Shown here: positions 26,952 through 36,353 of the stretch, piece by piece
Layout: every line of letters starts with the position of its first letter
How positions within the stretch are numbered: position 1 is the stretch's first letter
Assembly (NCBI GenBank): GCA_023415495.1
Contig: JAEZKK010000035.1
Location: 1 to 64,000, forward strand
Source of the DNA: Bacteroidota bacterium
GTDB taxonomy: Bacteria; Bacteroidota; Bacteroidia; Bacteroidales; P3
Direction: 5' to 3'
Length of the DNA stretch: 64,000 bases
Notes under the pieces: model-generated
The model's database searches: none
What the model saw: only the letters and a program-made list of their open reading frames with translations
Told to the model about the DNA's origin: nothing
Made by a program: the position numbers and the translations under genes

Positions 26952-27092
26952 TATACTTATTCTTTATCCTTATTCTTGTATTTTATCTAAAAAGACCTGC
27001 AAATTTACTATTATTTTCTCGAGATTTGCCTTTAAGAGAAATGAGATGCTTAATTATTTATTCCATTTGAGTGTGAAATATATAAATTATTG

Positions 27093-27100
27093 TATCTTTG
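27093..27100 (+). promoter_or_regulatory. Promoter -7 element ahead of the DUF4783-nadC operon
   Basis: TATCTTTG lies 32 bp before the start codon at 27133. A TTTG is present upstream (27066-27069) but with a 23-bp gap, longer than the usual 19-20. Confidence 0.5.
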
Positions 27101-27132
27101 TTGCATAAATCAGGAATATTATAATATCGATT

Positions 27133-27525
27133 ATGGCTAAGAATTTATTAATATTAATGGGGTTTTTATTTGTTTTTACCATAGGAAGAGCACAGAGTGC
27201 AAGCAATATAACCAAGGAAATTACTTCTGCAATTAATCAATCAAATTCAGATTATTTAATTAGTAAATCTAAGGACAAGGTTTTTATAAATATACTTTCC
27301 AATAAGGCATACTCAACCAAAGCACAGGCAAAGGTTATCCTTAAAGACTTCTTTAAGGATAATCCAATCAATGGTTTTTCCCCTAATATTACTAATCTTA
27401 GCAATGGAATTACTCTTTTACAGGGAGTAGGAAAATCTAAGAATAAGAAATTTAATATCAAGATAAGGTTACAAAAAATTGATAATACTGAATATATAAC
27501 TGAAATAATAATTGAGCATGAATAG
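27133..27525 (+). CDS. DUF4783 exported protein
   Basis: The 130-residue product has a signal peptide ending near residue 20 (GRAQS). The remainder has the NTF2-like pattern of DUF4783 (ITSAINQSNSDYLISKSKDKVFI, YSTKAQAKVILKDFFKDNP, LLQGVGKSKNKKFNIKIRL). This family commonly precedes nadC in Bacteroidota, and here the two genes overlap by 8 bp. The function is not known to me. Confidence 0.85.
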   Translation: MAKNLLILMGFLFVFTIGRAQSASNITKEITSAINQSNSDYLISKSKDKVFINILSNKAYSTKAQAKVILKDFFKDNPINGFSPNITNLSNGITLLQGVGKSKNKKFNIKIRLQKIDNTEYITEIIIEHE

Positions 27526-28372
27526 ATTAATCTCTAAGGAATACATTGATAACCACATATTATTAGCATTAAACGAAGATATTAAAGAGGGAGACTATTC
27601 CTCATTATGCTGCATCGATAGCTCTCAAACCTCGAGGGCAGAGCTAATTGCAAAGCAGGAAGGAATTATTTGCGGGATAGAAATTGCAAAGAGAGTATTT
27701 GAATTGCTTGACCCTAAGATAGAATTTACAGGATTTAAAGAAGATGGAGACAAGGTAGAGAAGGGCGATAGAATCTTCACTGTAAAAGGAAATGCAATAG
27801 GGATATTATCCTCAGAAAGAACTGCACTAAACTATTTACAAAGACTTTCAGGCATATCCTCAACAACTAATATATATGTAAAGGCAATAGAGGGTACAAA
27901 TACCAAGCTCTTAGATACAAGGAAGACAACTCCTGGATTAAGGCTATTTGAGAAATATGCAGTTAAAATAGGGGGAGGATATAATCATAGGATGGGGCTT
28001 TTTGATATGATAATGCTAAAGGATAATCATATCGATTTTGCTGGAGGAATAGAGAATGCAATTACAAGGGCTAATGATTATATAAGGGATAATAATCTGG
28101 ATATAAGGATAGAGATAGAAGTAAGAAACTTTAATGAGCTAAAAGAAGTTCTTTCAATTGGGAGAGTTAATAGGATAATGTTGGATAATTTCACTCCCTC
28201 TGACCTTAAGAAAGCTATTGAAATTATTGATGGAAGATACGAAACCGAAAGCTCGGGTGGCATAACCTTGGAGACGATAAAAGATTATGCAATCTCTGGA
28301 GTAGATTATATATCGGTTGGAGCCCTGACTCATAATATTAAATCCCTTGATTTAAGCCTTATTGCATATTAG
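27518..28372 (+). CDS. nadC: Quinolinate phosphoribosyltransferase NadC
   Basis: NadC converts quinolinate and phosphoribosyl pyrophosphate into nicotinate mononucleotide in de novo NAD synthesis. I start at the ATG at 27518 (284 residues); the TTG two codons upstream is less likely. Landmarks are ALNEDIKEGDYSS near the start, ERTALNYLQRLSGISS near residue 105, LDTRKTTPGLRLFEKYAVKIGGGYNHRMGL with the substrate-binding Arg/Lys/His cluster, MLKDNHID, and ESSGGITLETI near the end. Confidence 0.96.
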   Translation: MNRLISKEYIDNHILLALNEDIKEGDYSSLCCIDSSQTSRAELIAKQEGIICGIEIAKRVFELLDPKIEFTGFKEDGDKVEKGDRIFTVKGNAIGILSSERTALNYLQRLSGISSTTNIYVKAIEGTNTKLLDTRKTTPGLRLFEKYAVKIGGGYNHRMGLFDMIMLKDNHIDFAGGIENAITRANDYIRDNNLDIRIEIEVRNFNELKEVLSIGRVNRIMLDNFTPSDLKKAIEIIDGRYETESSGGITLETIKDYAISGVDYISVGALTHNIKSLDLSLIAY

Positions 28373-28388
28373 GAATTAAAACTAATTT

Positions 28389-29441
28389 ATGACAAAGAAA
28401 CCCAATAAATTCTTAAGAAAACTAATTTATTGGCGTCCTGTTCGTAATACTCTACATTATTCAAGACTTATTGTATTGCCAGGATTCCAAGGAGTTCCAC
28501 TTTTCGATGTTACTGCTTTCTTTATAAGCGGACTTACAAAAGGTTCGCTTAGTCAAAGAGCTGCATCTCTTTCCTTTCATTTCTTCTTGGCACTATTTCC
28601 CCTAATGTTATTCTTCTTTACACTTATTCCCTATGTTCCTGTGGATAATATATATGAACAAATTATATTATTAATAGATGAATTTGTCCCCCAAACATCT
28701 CAGGGAGCAATAGAGAAAACCCTCGAGGGGATATTTAAACAAAAGCATCAGGGGCTTATGTCTATAGGCTTCCTTACTTCTATCTACGTAGCCTCTAATG
28801 GTATAAATGCAATGATGAATTCATTTTCCCAAACCAAACATAATATTGTAAAAAGACATTGGCTTAAGCAGAGACTTATTAGTATAGGCTTTGTATTTGG
28901 GATAGGACTTGGAGTTATAATTTCTTTCCTATTGATTATGGGTTCTAAATTTATTATCAATTACCTTGCTTCCGATACATTTATGCTTTGGTATTTACTA
29001 AAAGCAAGTAAGTGGATACTTCTAATATCTATAGTTTACTTTATGTTTGTAATGATTTACTATTACACTCCTGCTGACAAGAAGAATTTCAAGTTCTTCT
29101 CTGCTGGAGCAACACTTGCTACTGTATTATTTATTCTAACTACTTTCGGATTTAACTATTATATAGAACATTTCTCAAGATATAACGCCCTATATGGTTC
29201 AATCGGAGCCTTGATAATATTCTTAATTTGGGTATATCTTAATTCAAATATACTTTTAATTGGCTTTGAACTAAATGCTTCAATTGCCCATGCAATTACT
29301 AACGGACATAAAAGAAAAACTTATGAAGAAGAGGGAGAAGAGGCCTTATATATTAGCCGAACTGCTTCAAATCATTCAAGTTATAGAACTTGGAAGAAAA
29401 TATTAAAAAGAATTCGTAACTTTGCACCCAAAGACAAATAA
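28389..29441 (+). CDS. YihY/BrkB family membrane protein
   Basis: The 350-residue protein has about six membrane segments and the family features: FFISGLTKGSLSQRAASLSFHFFLALFPLMLFFFTLIPYVP near the N-terminus, SNGINAMMNSFSQ near residue 138 and ALIIFLIWVYLNSNILLIGFELNASIAHA near residue 280. The gene was once misnamed RNase BN; its role is unclear, with transport or export of an unknown substrate proposed. It lies 16 bp after nadC and 5 bp before der. Confidence 0.92.
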   Translation: MTKKPNKFLRKLIYWRPVRNTLHYSRLIVLPGFQGVPLFDVTAFFISGLTKGSLSQRAASLSFHFFLALFPLMLFFFTLIPYVPVDNIYEQIILLIDEFVPQTSQGAIEKTLEGIFKQKHQGLMSIGFLTSIYVASNGINAMMNSFSQTKHNIVKRHWLKQRLISIGFVFGIGLGVIISFLLIMGSKFIINYLASDTFMLWYLLKASKWILLISIVYFMFVMIYYYTPADKKNFKFFSAGATLATVLFILTTFGFNYYIEHFSRYNALYGSIGALIIFLIWVYLNSNILLIGFELNASIAHAITNGHKRKTYEEEGEEALYISRTASNHSSYRTWKKILKRIRNFAPKDK

Positions 29442-29446
29442 GATAT

Positions 29447-30757
29447 ATGGGAAATATTGTAGCCATTGTTGGGCGTCCTAATGTAGGTAAATCAACATTA
29501 TTTAATAGACTTACCGAATCCAGAGACGCTATTATTCACGAAAGCTCAGGGGTAACAAGAGATAGACATTATGGTAAAAGCAATTGGAACGGGAAAGAGT
29601 TTTCGATTATCGATACTGGTGGATATATTATAGGTAGTGAGGATGAATTTGAAGGAGAAATTAGAAAACAGGTAACTCTTGCAATAGAAGAAGCCGATGT
29701 TATTCTTTTTATTCTCGATGTTAAGGAAGGTCTGACCTCAATGGACGAGGATGTCGCCTCTATGCTAAGAAAGACTAAGAAGAAGGTAATACTTGCTGCT
29801 AATAAGGCTGATAATACTCAAAGAGCTAATGACCATTTGGAATTCTATAGCCTTGGGCTTGGAGAGATTTATTCTATCTCGGCAATAAATGGTGCAGGGA
29901 CAGGGGATTTGCTTGACGAATTGGTTAGAGATTTTAAAAACGACGATTCTGAAGAAATAATTGACTCTCTTCCGAAAATAACTGTGGTTGGAAGACCTAA
30001 TGTTGGAAAAAGCTCAATAATTAATGCCCTTATCAATCAGGATAGAAATATAGTAACAGATGTTTCCGGCACAACAAGAGATAGTGTAAATACAAGATAT
30101 AATCTTTTTGGATTCGATTTTCTAATTATCGATACCGCTGGAGTTAGAAAAAAAGGCAAGGTATTTGAAGATATCGAATTCTATTCCGTTATGCGTTCTA
30201 TTCGCTCAATTGAAGCCTCTGACGTATGTATTCTTATGCTTGACGCTTCTCAAGGAATAGAGACACAAGACCTTAATCTTTTTAGCTTAATTCAAAGAAA
30301 TAATAAGGGAGTTGTAATTGTTGTAAATAAATGGGACTTGGTTGAGAAAGAAACCAATACTTCCAAAGAATTTGAAAGAAAAATCCGCGAGAGAATAGCT
30401 CCTTTTACCGATGTTCCAATTATTTTTACTTCTGTAATCAATAAACAAAGAATATTCAAGGTATTAGAAACTGCTAAAAAGGTATACGAATCTCGTACTA
30501 TAAGAATCCCAACCAGCGAACTAAACGATAAAATACTTCCGATAGTAAAAGACGAGAATCCACCTCCAGCACATAAGGGCAAATATATTAAGGTAAAATA
30601 CGTAATGCAACTTAAAACTGCATATCCTCAATTTGTATTCTATTGCAATTTGCCACAATATATCAGAGATCCATATAAAAGATATATTGAAAACAGGATG
30701 AGGGAGATATATGACTTCAATGGGGTTCCAATTACAATATACTTCAGGGAGAAATAA
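29447..30757 (+). CDS. der: Ribosome-assembly GTPase Der (EngA)
   Basis: Der is a double-GTPase factor for maturation of the 50S ribosomal subunit. The 436-residue product has two complete G domains, each opening with VGRPNVGKS (residue 8 and near residue 180), with DTGG and DTAGV switch-II motifs and NKAD and NKWD specificity motifs. A C-terminal KH-like domain follows (KYIKVKYVMQLKTAYPQFVFYCN). Order and length are typical. Confidence 0.98.
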   Translation: MGNIVAIVGRPNVGKSTLFNRLTESRDAIIHESSGVTRDRHYGKSNWNGKEFSIIDTGGYIIGSEDEFEGEIRKQVTLAIEEADVILFILDVKEGLTSMDEDVASMLRKTKKKVILAANKADNTQRANDHLEFYSLGLGEIYSISAINGAGTGDLLDELVRDFKNDDSEEIIDSLPKITVVGRPNVGKSSIINALINQDRNIVTDVSGTTRDSVNTRYNLFGFDFLIIDTAGVRKKGKVFEDIEFYSVMRSIRSIEASDVCILMLDASQGIETQDLNLFSLIQRNNKGVVIVVNKWDLVEKETNTSKEFERKIRERIAPFTDVPIIFTSVINKQRIFKVLETAKKVYESRTIRIPTSELNDKILPIVKDENPPPAHKGKYIKVKYVMQLKTAYPQFVFYCNLPQYIRDPYKRYIENRMREIYDFNGVPITIYFREK

Positions 30758-30760
30758 GCT

Positions 30761-31135
30761 TTGGAAAAAGAAGTTAGGCTTGATAAGTGGTTATGGTCAG
30801 TAAGGCTCTATAAGACAAGAGCATTGGCAAGCGATGCATGTCGATTAGGCAAGGTAATTATTAATAATATACCTGCAAAAGCTTCTTATCAAGTCAAGAT
30901 TGGAGATATAATCAATGTAAATATTGAGCAAATTCACAGAAAGGTAAAGGTTATCGCTCTTGTTAATAATCGTCAGGGAGCAAAGCTTGTAGATAAATAT
31001 ATGGAAGACCTTACTCCTAAAGAGGAATACGAAAGAATAGAGATTACAAGAAAATTTGCTTTTGAAAAACGTGATAGAGGCAGTGGAAGACCTACAAAGA
31101 GGGAAAGAAGAGATATAGATAACTTCAAAGATTAG
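30761..31135 (+). CDS. S4-domain RNA-binding protein (Hsp15/HslR-like)
   Basis: The 124-residue protein begins with the S4 fold (VRLDKWLWSVRLYKTRALASDACRLGKVIINN) and continues with SYQVKIGDIINV and a basic C-terminal tail (KRDRGSGRPTKRERRD) typical of Hsp15-type proteins, which recycle stalled 50S subunits. The start codon is TTG, 3 bp after the der stop codon, since no in-frame ATG is available. Cotranscription with der, another 50S factor, fits the role. Confidence 0.88.
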   Translation: MEKEVRLDKWLWSVRLYKTRALASDACRLGKVIINNIPAKASYQVKIGDIINVNIEQIHRKVKVIALVNNRQGAKLVDKYMEDLTPKEEYERIEITRKFAFEKRDRGSGRPTKRERRDIDNFKD

Positions 31136-31175
31136 TGCCAATTATAATTATAATCTAAAAATACTTATCCTAATA

Positions 31176-31207
31176 TTTGGTTAGTATAGAAAATCTTTAT
31201 ATCTTTG
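31176..31207 (+). promoter_or_regulatory. Promoter of the initiator tRNA
   Basis: TTTG (31176-31179), 20 bp, then TATCTTTG (31200-31207). The mature 5' end of the tRNA follows 20 bp downstream, leaving a short leader for RNase P. Confidence 0.75.
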
Positions 31208-31227
31208 CAAACGCAATAAAGAAATAT

Positions 31228-31299
<72 letters not shown>

Positions 31300-31305
31300 C
31301 TCAAG

Positions 31306-31345
31306 AAAGACGTTGAATCAATCAAGATTCAACGTCTTTTTTTTT
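31306..31345 (+). terminator. Rho-independent terminator of the tRNA
   Basis: A perfect 14-pair stem (AAAGACGTTGAATC with GATTCAACGTCTTT) with a 6-nt loop is followed by six more T residues. It ends the tRNA transcript before array B. Confidence 0.95.
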
Positions 31346-31400
31346 GATTATAATCTATTGAAACAAAGACTTAAACTTATCAATTTTGATTCTAATCTCA

Positions 31401-31505
31401 ATATAACCGCATTATATTGTCAATATAATGGCATTATACTTGCAATATAACCGCATTATACTTGTGATATAATGCCATTATATGGGGGAAATAATGGCAT
31501 TATAT
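31401..31505. repeat. Palindrome array B (five 17-bp units, 22-bp period)
   Basis: Units start at 31401, 31423, 31445, 31467 and 31489, exactly 22 bp apart. They are variants of ATATAATGGCATTATAT, sometimes with CCG for TGG at the centre, in either orientation, with 5-bp spacers that differ. Flanking TTGATT-like units keep the same phase. The core is the same as in array D, 26 kb away. Confidence 0.9.
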
Positions 31506-31558
31506 TGAGATTGGAATTTGATTTCATTAGTTCTAAATTTGATTTAATAACTTCATTA

Positions 31559-31590
31559 TTTGATAAGCGGGCTTAATTTCCTTATCTTTG
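31559..31590 (+). promoter_or_regulatory. Promoter of the MscS-family gene
   Basis: TTTG (31559-31562), 20 bp, then TATCTTTG (31583-31590). The start codon is at 31620, so the leader is about 24 nt. The -33 TTTG falls inside the last degenerate unit of array B. Confidence 0.7.
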
Positions 31591-31619
31591 CATTTGTTTA
31601 TTGAAAAAAAATATGGATT

Positions 31620-32840
31620 ATGGATTTTACTTCTTTATTTAATAGCATGGGGGTTAACTCCCAAGGGTTGATTATCTTTCTTAATACTATTCTAAGCATT
31701 TTGATTATAGGAATTGTTGGATGGATTGCTTATTTGGTTGCCAGGAAATTCCTCGCTCATATTGTATTAAAGATTGCAGGTCATACTTCTACAGATTGGG
31801 ATAATCTTCTTTTCGATAAATTATTCTTTAGACGCTTGGGAATTCTTATTGCAGCTATTGTAATTAAGATTGGACTAACAAGCCTTGACTGGGAATACAT
31901 GAATATTATTCAAAAACTTATTAGCACCTGGATTACCTTTGCCTCAGTATTTCTATTTTCATCAATATTAGACGGAATTAACCGTATTTGGGAAACATAT
32001 CCAATATCGAAAGAAAAACCACTGAAAATATTTACTCAGGTCTTGATGATTTTTGTTTGGGGTGTTGCATTAATAATCGTAGTTAGTATTTTTACCGGCA
32101 AATCTCTGATAATTCTACTTGGAGGTCTTACTGCTTTTGCTGCTGTGCTAATACTTGTATTTCAAGATTCTATTCTTGGTTTTGTAGCAGGGATTCAGCT
32201 TAGCGCTAATAATATGGTAAGGATTGGAGATTGGATAGTAATGCCTAATAGAGGGGTAGATGGAGATGTTTTAGAGATTAACCTTACAACAGTTAAGGTT
32301 CAAAACTGGGATAAGACAATAACCACAATTCCAACCCATAAATTAGTATCTGAATCCTTTACCAATTGGAGAGGAATGCAGGAAAGCAAGGGCAGAAGAA
32401 TTAAACGCTCAATAAATATTGATATTAATACAATACATTATTTAAGTCAGCAAGAGATAGAAACCCTTAAGGAGAGTGAGTTTTTAAATCATTATTTAGA
32501 CAAAAAGCTAAGCGATATTGAGAAGCATAATGCAAAACATAATACTCCATTAGACAAAAGGATGCTAACAAATATTGGAACATTTAGAGAGTATTTGGAA
32601 TCATGGTTAAATAATAATCCAAACTTAAATCTTGAGATGACACATATGGTTAGGCAATTGCAACCAACTGCAACTGGAGTACCGATAGAGATTTACTGTT
32701 TCTCGGCAAAGCAAAATTGGATAGAATACGAAAGAGTTCAGTCGGATATTTTTGATCATGTGTTTGCAGTAATGAAAGTTTTCAATCTAAAACCTTTCCA
32801 ATACTCATCAAACACAATTATAGCAGAGAGTGAAAAATAA
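31620..32840 (+). CDS. MscS-family mechanosensitive channel (YbdG-like)
   Basis: The 406-residue protein has several N-terminal membrane segments (TILSILIIGIVGWIAYLVA onward), and a pore-lining region near residue 170 (LIILLGGLTAFAAVLILVFQDSILGFVAGIQL). After this comes the MscS beta domain (VRIGDWIVMPNRGVDGDVLEINLTTVKVQNWDKTITTIPTHKLV). The segment SFTNWRGMQESKGRRIKRSI marks the YbdG/YnaI-like subgroup of larger MscS proteins. It should release solutes or ions under membrane tension. It appears to be a single-gene transcript with its own promoter. Confidence 0.93.
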   Translation: MDFTSLFNSMGVNSQGLIIFLNTILSILIIGIVGWIAYLVARKFLAHIVLKIAGHTSTDWDNLLFDKLFFRRLGILIAAIVIKIGLTSLDWEYMNIIQKLISTWITFASVFLFSSILDGINRIWETYPISKEKPLKIFTQVLMIFVWGVALIIVVSIFTGKSLIILLGGLTAFAAVLILVFQDSILGFVAGIQLSANNMVRIGDWIVMPNRGVDGDVLEINLTTVKVQNWDKTITTIPTHKLVSESFTNWRGMQESKGRRIKRSINIDINTIHYLSQQEIETLKESEFLNHYLDKKLSDIEKHNAKHNTPLDKRMLTNIGTFREYLESWLNNNPNLNLEMTHMVRQLQPTATGVPIEIYCFSAKQNWIEYERVQSDIFDHVFAVMKVFNLKPFQYSSNTIIAESEK

Positions 32841-32868
32841 ATTATAATAGATTTAATTTAAAACAAAT

Positions 32869-34029
32869 ATGAAACTAAGTAAGCTGTTCGGAACACTATT
32901 GGTATTAATCTCTATTTCCTTTAATTCATGCTTAATTGCCAAAGATGTGAGGAAAGGAAACAAGGAAGAAAACTATTCAAAGGAGGATTTGGAATTAAGA
33001 AGAAAGATTGCCCAAATGCTAATTCTTGGATTTAGAGGTACTGAATTAAAATCTTCGGATAATATATACAAACTTATAACTCGAGAAGGAATTGGAGGAG
33101 TTATACTTTTCGATTACGATGTACCCTCGAAGAAAGCAAAACGTAATATTGAAAATCCTAATCAATTAAGAAAATTATGCAGAGACCTACAAAAGGCAGG
33201 GACAAATAAACTACTTATATCTATCGATCAGGAAGGAGGAAAGGTATCAAGGCTCAAGGAAATCTATGGATTCCCTCCTACTGTCTCTCAGCAATATCTT
33301 GGAGATAATCATAATAAGAAGCTAACCTCAGAATGGGCAGCGAGAACAGCTACTAATTTAAAATCACTTGGAATAAATCTGAATTTTGCTCCATCTGTGG
33401 ATGTAAATATTAATCCTCAATGCCCAATTATCGGGAAATTAGAAAGGAGTTTCTCCTCTGACGAAGAGAGAGTAATTACACATTCAAAATTAGTTATTGA
33501 GGAACATAGAAAAAAAGGAATACTAACTGCAATCAAGCATTTCCCAGGGCATGGCAGTTCTAATAGCGATACTCATAAGGGAGTAGTGGATGTTACAGAT
33601 ACATATCAAGAAAAAGAATTAATCCCTTTCCAAAGACTAATAGATGAAGGATATGTTGATATGATAATGACCTCACATGTATTTAATGCAAATATCGACT
33701 CTGTTTATCCTTCTACTCTTTCATATAAGACCCTTACAAATCTATTAAGAGTAAAAATGGGTTATAGAGGAATAATAATTTCGGATGATATGGCTATGGG
33801 AGCCATTGCAAAGGAGTATAATCTTAAGACTTGTTTAGAAAAAGGAATTAATTCAGGAGTGAATATTTTTATTTTTTCCAATAATGGGGAGACCTATGAT
33901 GATGAAATAGGCTATAAGTTTATTGACACAGTTTTCCAACTTGTAAAAGAAGGGAAAGTCTCTGAACAATCTATAATTAACTCTTATGTTATGATAGAAA
34001 AGCTAAAAGCAAAAATGGAATTAAGATAA
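32869..34029 (+). CDS. Glycoside hydrolase family 3 beta-N-acetylhexosaminidase-like lipoprotein
   Basis: The 386-residue product has a signal with a possible lipobox (ISFNSCLIAK) and a GH3 TIM barrel. The NagZ-type motif KHFPGHGSSNSDTHKG near residue 223 contains the Asp-His pair used as general acid/base in this subgroup, and IISDDMAMGAI near residue 303 contains the nucleophile Asp. It should remove N-acetylglucosamine-type sugars, for example from peptidoglycan fragments. Unlike cytoplasmic NagZ, the signal predicts a periplasmic or envelope location. It lies 28 bp downstream of the channel gene. Confidence 0.88.
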   Translation: MKLSKLFGTLLVLISISFNSCLIAKDVRKGNKEENYSKEDLELRRKIAQMLILGFRGTELKSSDNIYKLITREGIGGVILFDYDVPSKKAKRNIENPNQLRKLCRDLQKAGTNKLLISIDQEGGKVSRLKEIYGFPPTVSQQYLGDNHNKKLTSEWAARTATNLKSLGINLNFAPSVDVNINPQCPIIGKLERSFSSDEERVITHSKLVIEEHRKKGILTAIKHFPGHGSSNSDTHKGVVDVTDTYQEKELIPFQRLIDEGYVDMIMTSHVFNANIDSVYPSTLSYKTLTNLLRVKMGYRGIIISDDMAMGAIAKEYNLKTCLEKGINSGVNIFIFSNNGETYDDEIGYKFIDTVFQLVKEGKVSEQSIINSYVMIEKLKAKMELR

Positions 34030-34070
34030 AATTATTATTCTTTTTCACAGAGTAATATTATTTTTTATTG

Positions 34071-34078
34071 TAACTTTG
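34071..34078 (+). promoter_or_regulatory. Possible rnf operon promoter (-7 element)
   Basis: TAACTTTG lies 40 bp before the rnfB start codon. No TTTG is seen at the -33 position, so the match is partial. Confidence 0.45.
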
Positions 34079-34117
34079 TCCCCCTATATTTGCATTTTCA
34101 TTTTAAACTAAAAAAAT

Positions 34118-34978
34118 ATGTTAACATTCTCTTACGCGATTTTAGTTTTAACCTTAATAGGAATTATTGCTGCAATCATTCTTTATTTTGTAGCTCAGAA
34201 GTTCAAGGTTTTCGAAGACCCAAGAATAGATTTAGTTTCTGAAGCTTTGCCAGGTGCTAATTGTGGAGGATGTGGTCATACCGGATGTAGAGCATTTGCT
34301 GAGGCAATTGTAAAGAAAGAAAGCTTGGAAGGAATGAATTGCCCAGTTGGAGGAGAGCTTACAATGAGTAATGTTGCAAGTATTATGGGGATTGAAGCAG
34401 TTGCAACACTTCCAAAAGTTGCTGTTATAAGATGTAATGGAGGGAAGAAAAACACAAATGCTAAGGTTAATTACGACGGAGTAAAGGATTGCTTATATGC
34501 TCATATGACCTTTTCTTCCGAAGGTGGCTGTCCTAATGGTTGTCTTGGTCTTGGCAACTGCGTTACTGTATGTCAATTCGATGCTATATATATTAATGAA
34601 GATACAGGTTTACCGGAAGTAGACGAGGAAAAATGTGTAGCTTGTGGAGCGTGTGTTACTGCATGTCCAAGAAAAATAATAGAGTTAAGAAATAAGGGAA
34701 TAAAAAACAGAAGAATATTTGTTTCTTGTGTAAATACAGAAAAAGGAGGTGTTGCTAAGAAGAATTGTTCTGTTGCTTGCATTGGCTGTGGAAAATGTAA
34801 GCTTGCATGTAAATTTGATGCTATTACCATTGAGAATAATCTTGCCTATATAGACTATAATAAATGTAAGCTATGTAGAAAATGTGCAGTAGAATGCCCA
34901 ACTGGAGCAATATGGGAAATTAATTTCCCATTAAAAAAAGCTGAAAAAGAAGCAGTTTTAGAAGAATCTCAAGCATAA
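34118..34978 (+). CDS. rnfB: Rnf complex subunit RnfB
   Basis: RnfB accepts electrons from ferredoxin and passes them into the membrane Rnf complex. The 286-residue protein has one N-terminal membrane helix, a 4Fe-4S domain (GANCGGCGHTGCRAFAEAIV ... MNCPVGG near residues 47-83), then several ferredoxin-type motifs (CLGLGNCVTVCQFDAI, CVACGACVTACP, CIGCGKCKLACKFDAI, CKLCRKCAVECPTGAI). It heads an operon rnfB-C-x-D-G-E that lacks rnfA. Confidence 0.96.
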   Translation: MLTFSYAILVLTLIGIIAAIILYFVAQKFKVFEDPRIDLVSEALPGANCGGCGHTGCRAFAEAIVKKESLEGMNCPVGGELTMSNVASIMGIEAVATLPKVAVIRCNGGKKNTNAKVNYDGVKDCLYAHMTFSSEGGCPNGCLGLGNCVTVCQFDAIYINEDTGLPEVDEEKCVACGACVTACPRKIIELRNKGIKNRRIFVSCVNTEKGGVAKKNCSVACIGCGKCKLACKFDAITIENNLAYIDYNKCKLCRKCAVECPTGAIWEINFPLKKAEKEAVLEESQA

Positions 34979-35008
34979 TATTCAACCTTAACGAAGAGAA
35001 GATAAACT

Positions 35009-36340
35009 ATGAAAACATTTCAAATAGGTGGGACTCATCCAGAAGAAAACAAATTTGCAAAAGACAGTCAAATTGAAACCTTCCCATTACCAAAACAAGG
35101 GGTAGTTTTTGTTAACCAACATTTAGGAGCTCCTTCAAAACTATTAGTTGAAAAGGGTCAAAAGGTTAAGGTAGGAGAACTATTGGCGAAGGCTGAAGCT
35201 TTTATCTGTGCTAATCTCCACTCTCCATATTCAGGTACAATTTCAAAAATAGATTTTGCAATAGATATTTCAGGGTATAAGAAACAAGCTATTTTTATTG
35301 ATGTTGAGGGAGATGAATGGTTGGAAGATATTGATAGAACAAAAGATATTATCAGAGAAATTAAATTAGATTCCAAACAAATAATTGAAAAGATAAAGGA
35401 GAAAGGTATTGTTGGATTGGGTGGTGCGGCTTTTCCTACCCATGTTAAGTATATGATTCCTGAAGGTAAGAAAGCTGAATTTCTAATTATTAATGCAGTT
35501 GAATGCGAGCCTTATCTAACCTCAGACTATAGAGCAATGCTTGAGCATACAGAAGAGGCTTTTGTTGGGATTGAAATAATGAAAAGAGCATTAAATGTTG
35601 AAAAAGCATTTATTGGGATTGAGGACAATAAGCCAGAGGCAATTAAGCTTATGACAGAGTTCTCAAAGAAATATAAGAATACTGAAGTTGTTCCATTAAA
35701 AACAAAATATCCTCAAGGAGCAGAAAAACAATTAATATTCGCTATAACCAAAAGAGAGGTTCCAAGCGGTAAACTCCCTATTGAGGTTGGATGTGTTGTA
35801 AATAATCTTGGAACATCCATAGCTATCTATCAGGCTGTACAAAAAAACAAGCCTTTAATAGATAATATTATGACTCTTACTGGCAAGAATGTTAAAGCTC
35901 AGAAAAATCTTTTAGTAAGAGTAGGTACTCCTCTTAATTCAATAATTGATTATTTCGGAGGTTTGCCAGAGGATACTGGAAAATTAATATCAGGTGGCCC
36001 TATGATGGGCAAAGCAATTAGCGATATAAATGCTCCTACAACTAAAACCACATCAAGTATATTAGTTATTAATCAAAAAGAAGCAAAGAGAAAGGAAATT
36101 ACTAATTGCTTACGTTGCGGAAAATGTGTTACAGTATGTCCAATGGGATTAGAGCCTATTCTCTTAGCTCAATTATCTGAAAATCGCAGATGGGAAGATG
36201 CAGAAAAAGAATTTGCAATGGATTGTATTGAATGTGGATGTTGTCTTTTCACATGCCCAGCTGGGAGACCTTTACTTGACACAATTAGGGTTGCAAAATC
36301 CAATATTGGAGAGTTAAGAAGACAAAGAGCAATGAAATAA
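35009..36340 (+). CDS. rnfC: Rnf complex subunit RnfC
   Basis: RnfC is the peripheral NADH-binding subunit with FMN and two 4Fe-4S clusters. The 443-residue protein shows the barrel-sandwich start (HLGAPSKLLVEKGQKVKVGELLAKA), the nucleotide-binding GLGGAAFPTHVKY near residue 137, the NAVECEPYLTSDY segment near residue 164 and C-terminal ferredoxin motifs CLRCGKCVTVCPMG and CIECGCCLFTCPAGRP. It lacks the repetitive Ala/Lys tail seen in some proteobacterial RnfC. It starts 30 bp after rnfB. Confidence 0.96.
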   Translation: MKTFQIGGTHPEENKFAKDSQIETFPLPKQGVVFVNQHLGAPSKLLVEKGQKVKVGELLAKAEAFICANLHSPYSGTISKIDFAIDISGYKKQAIFIDVEGDEWLEDIDRTKDIIREIKLDSKQIIEKIKEKGIVGLGGAAFPTHVKYMIPEGKKAEFLIINAVECEPYLTSDYRAMLEHTEEAFVGIEIMKRALNVEKAFIGIEDNKPEAIKLMTEFSKKYKNTEVVPLKTKYPQGAEKQLIFAITKREVPSGKLPIEVGCVVNNLGTSIAIYQAVQKNKPLIDNIMTLTGKNVKAQKNLLVRVGTPLNSIIDYFGGLPEDTGKLISGGPMMGKAISDINAPTTKTTSSILVINQKEAKRKEITNCLRCGKCVTVCPMGLEPILLAQLSENRRWEDAEKEFAMDCIECGCCLFTCPAGRPLLDTIRVAKSNIGELRRQRAMK

Positions 36341-36353
36341 TCAATTATAAGAT

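Noticed and set aside
31401..31505. CRISPR array
   Set aside because: Units are 17 bp with 5-bp spacers and alternate in orientation; no spacer of protospacer length and no cas gene in the window.
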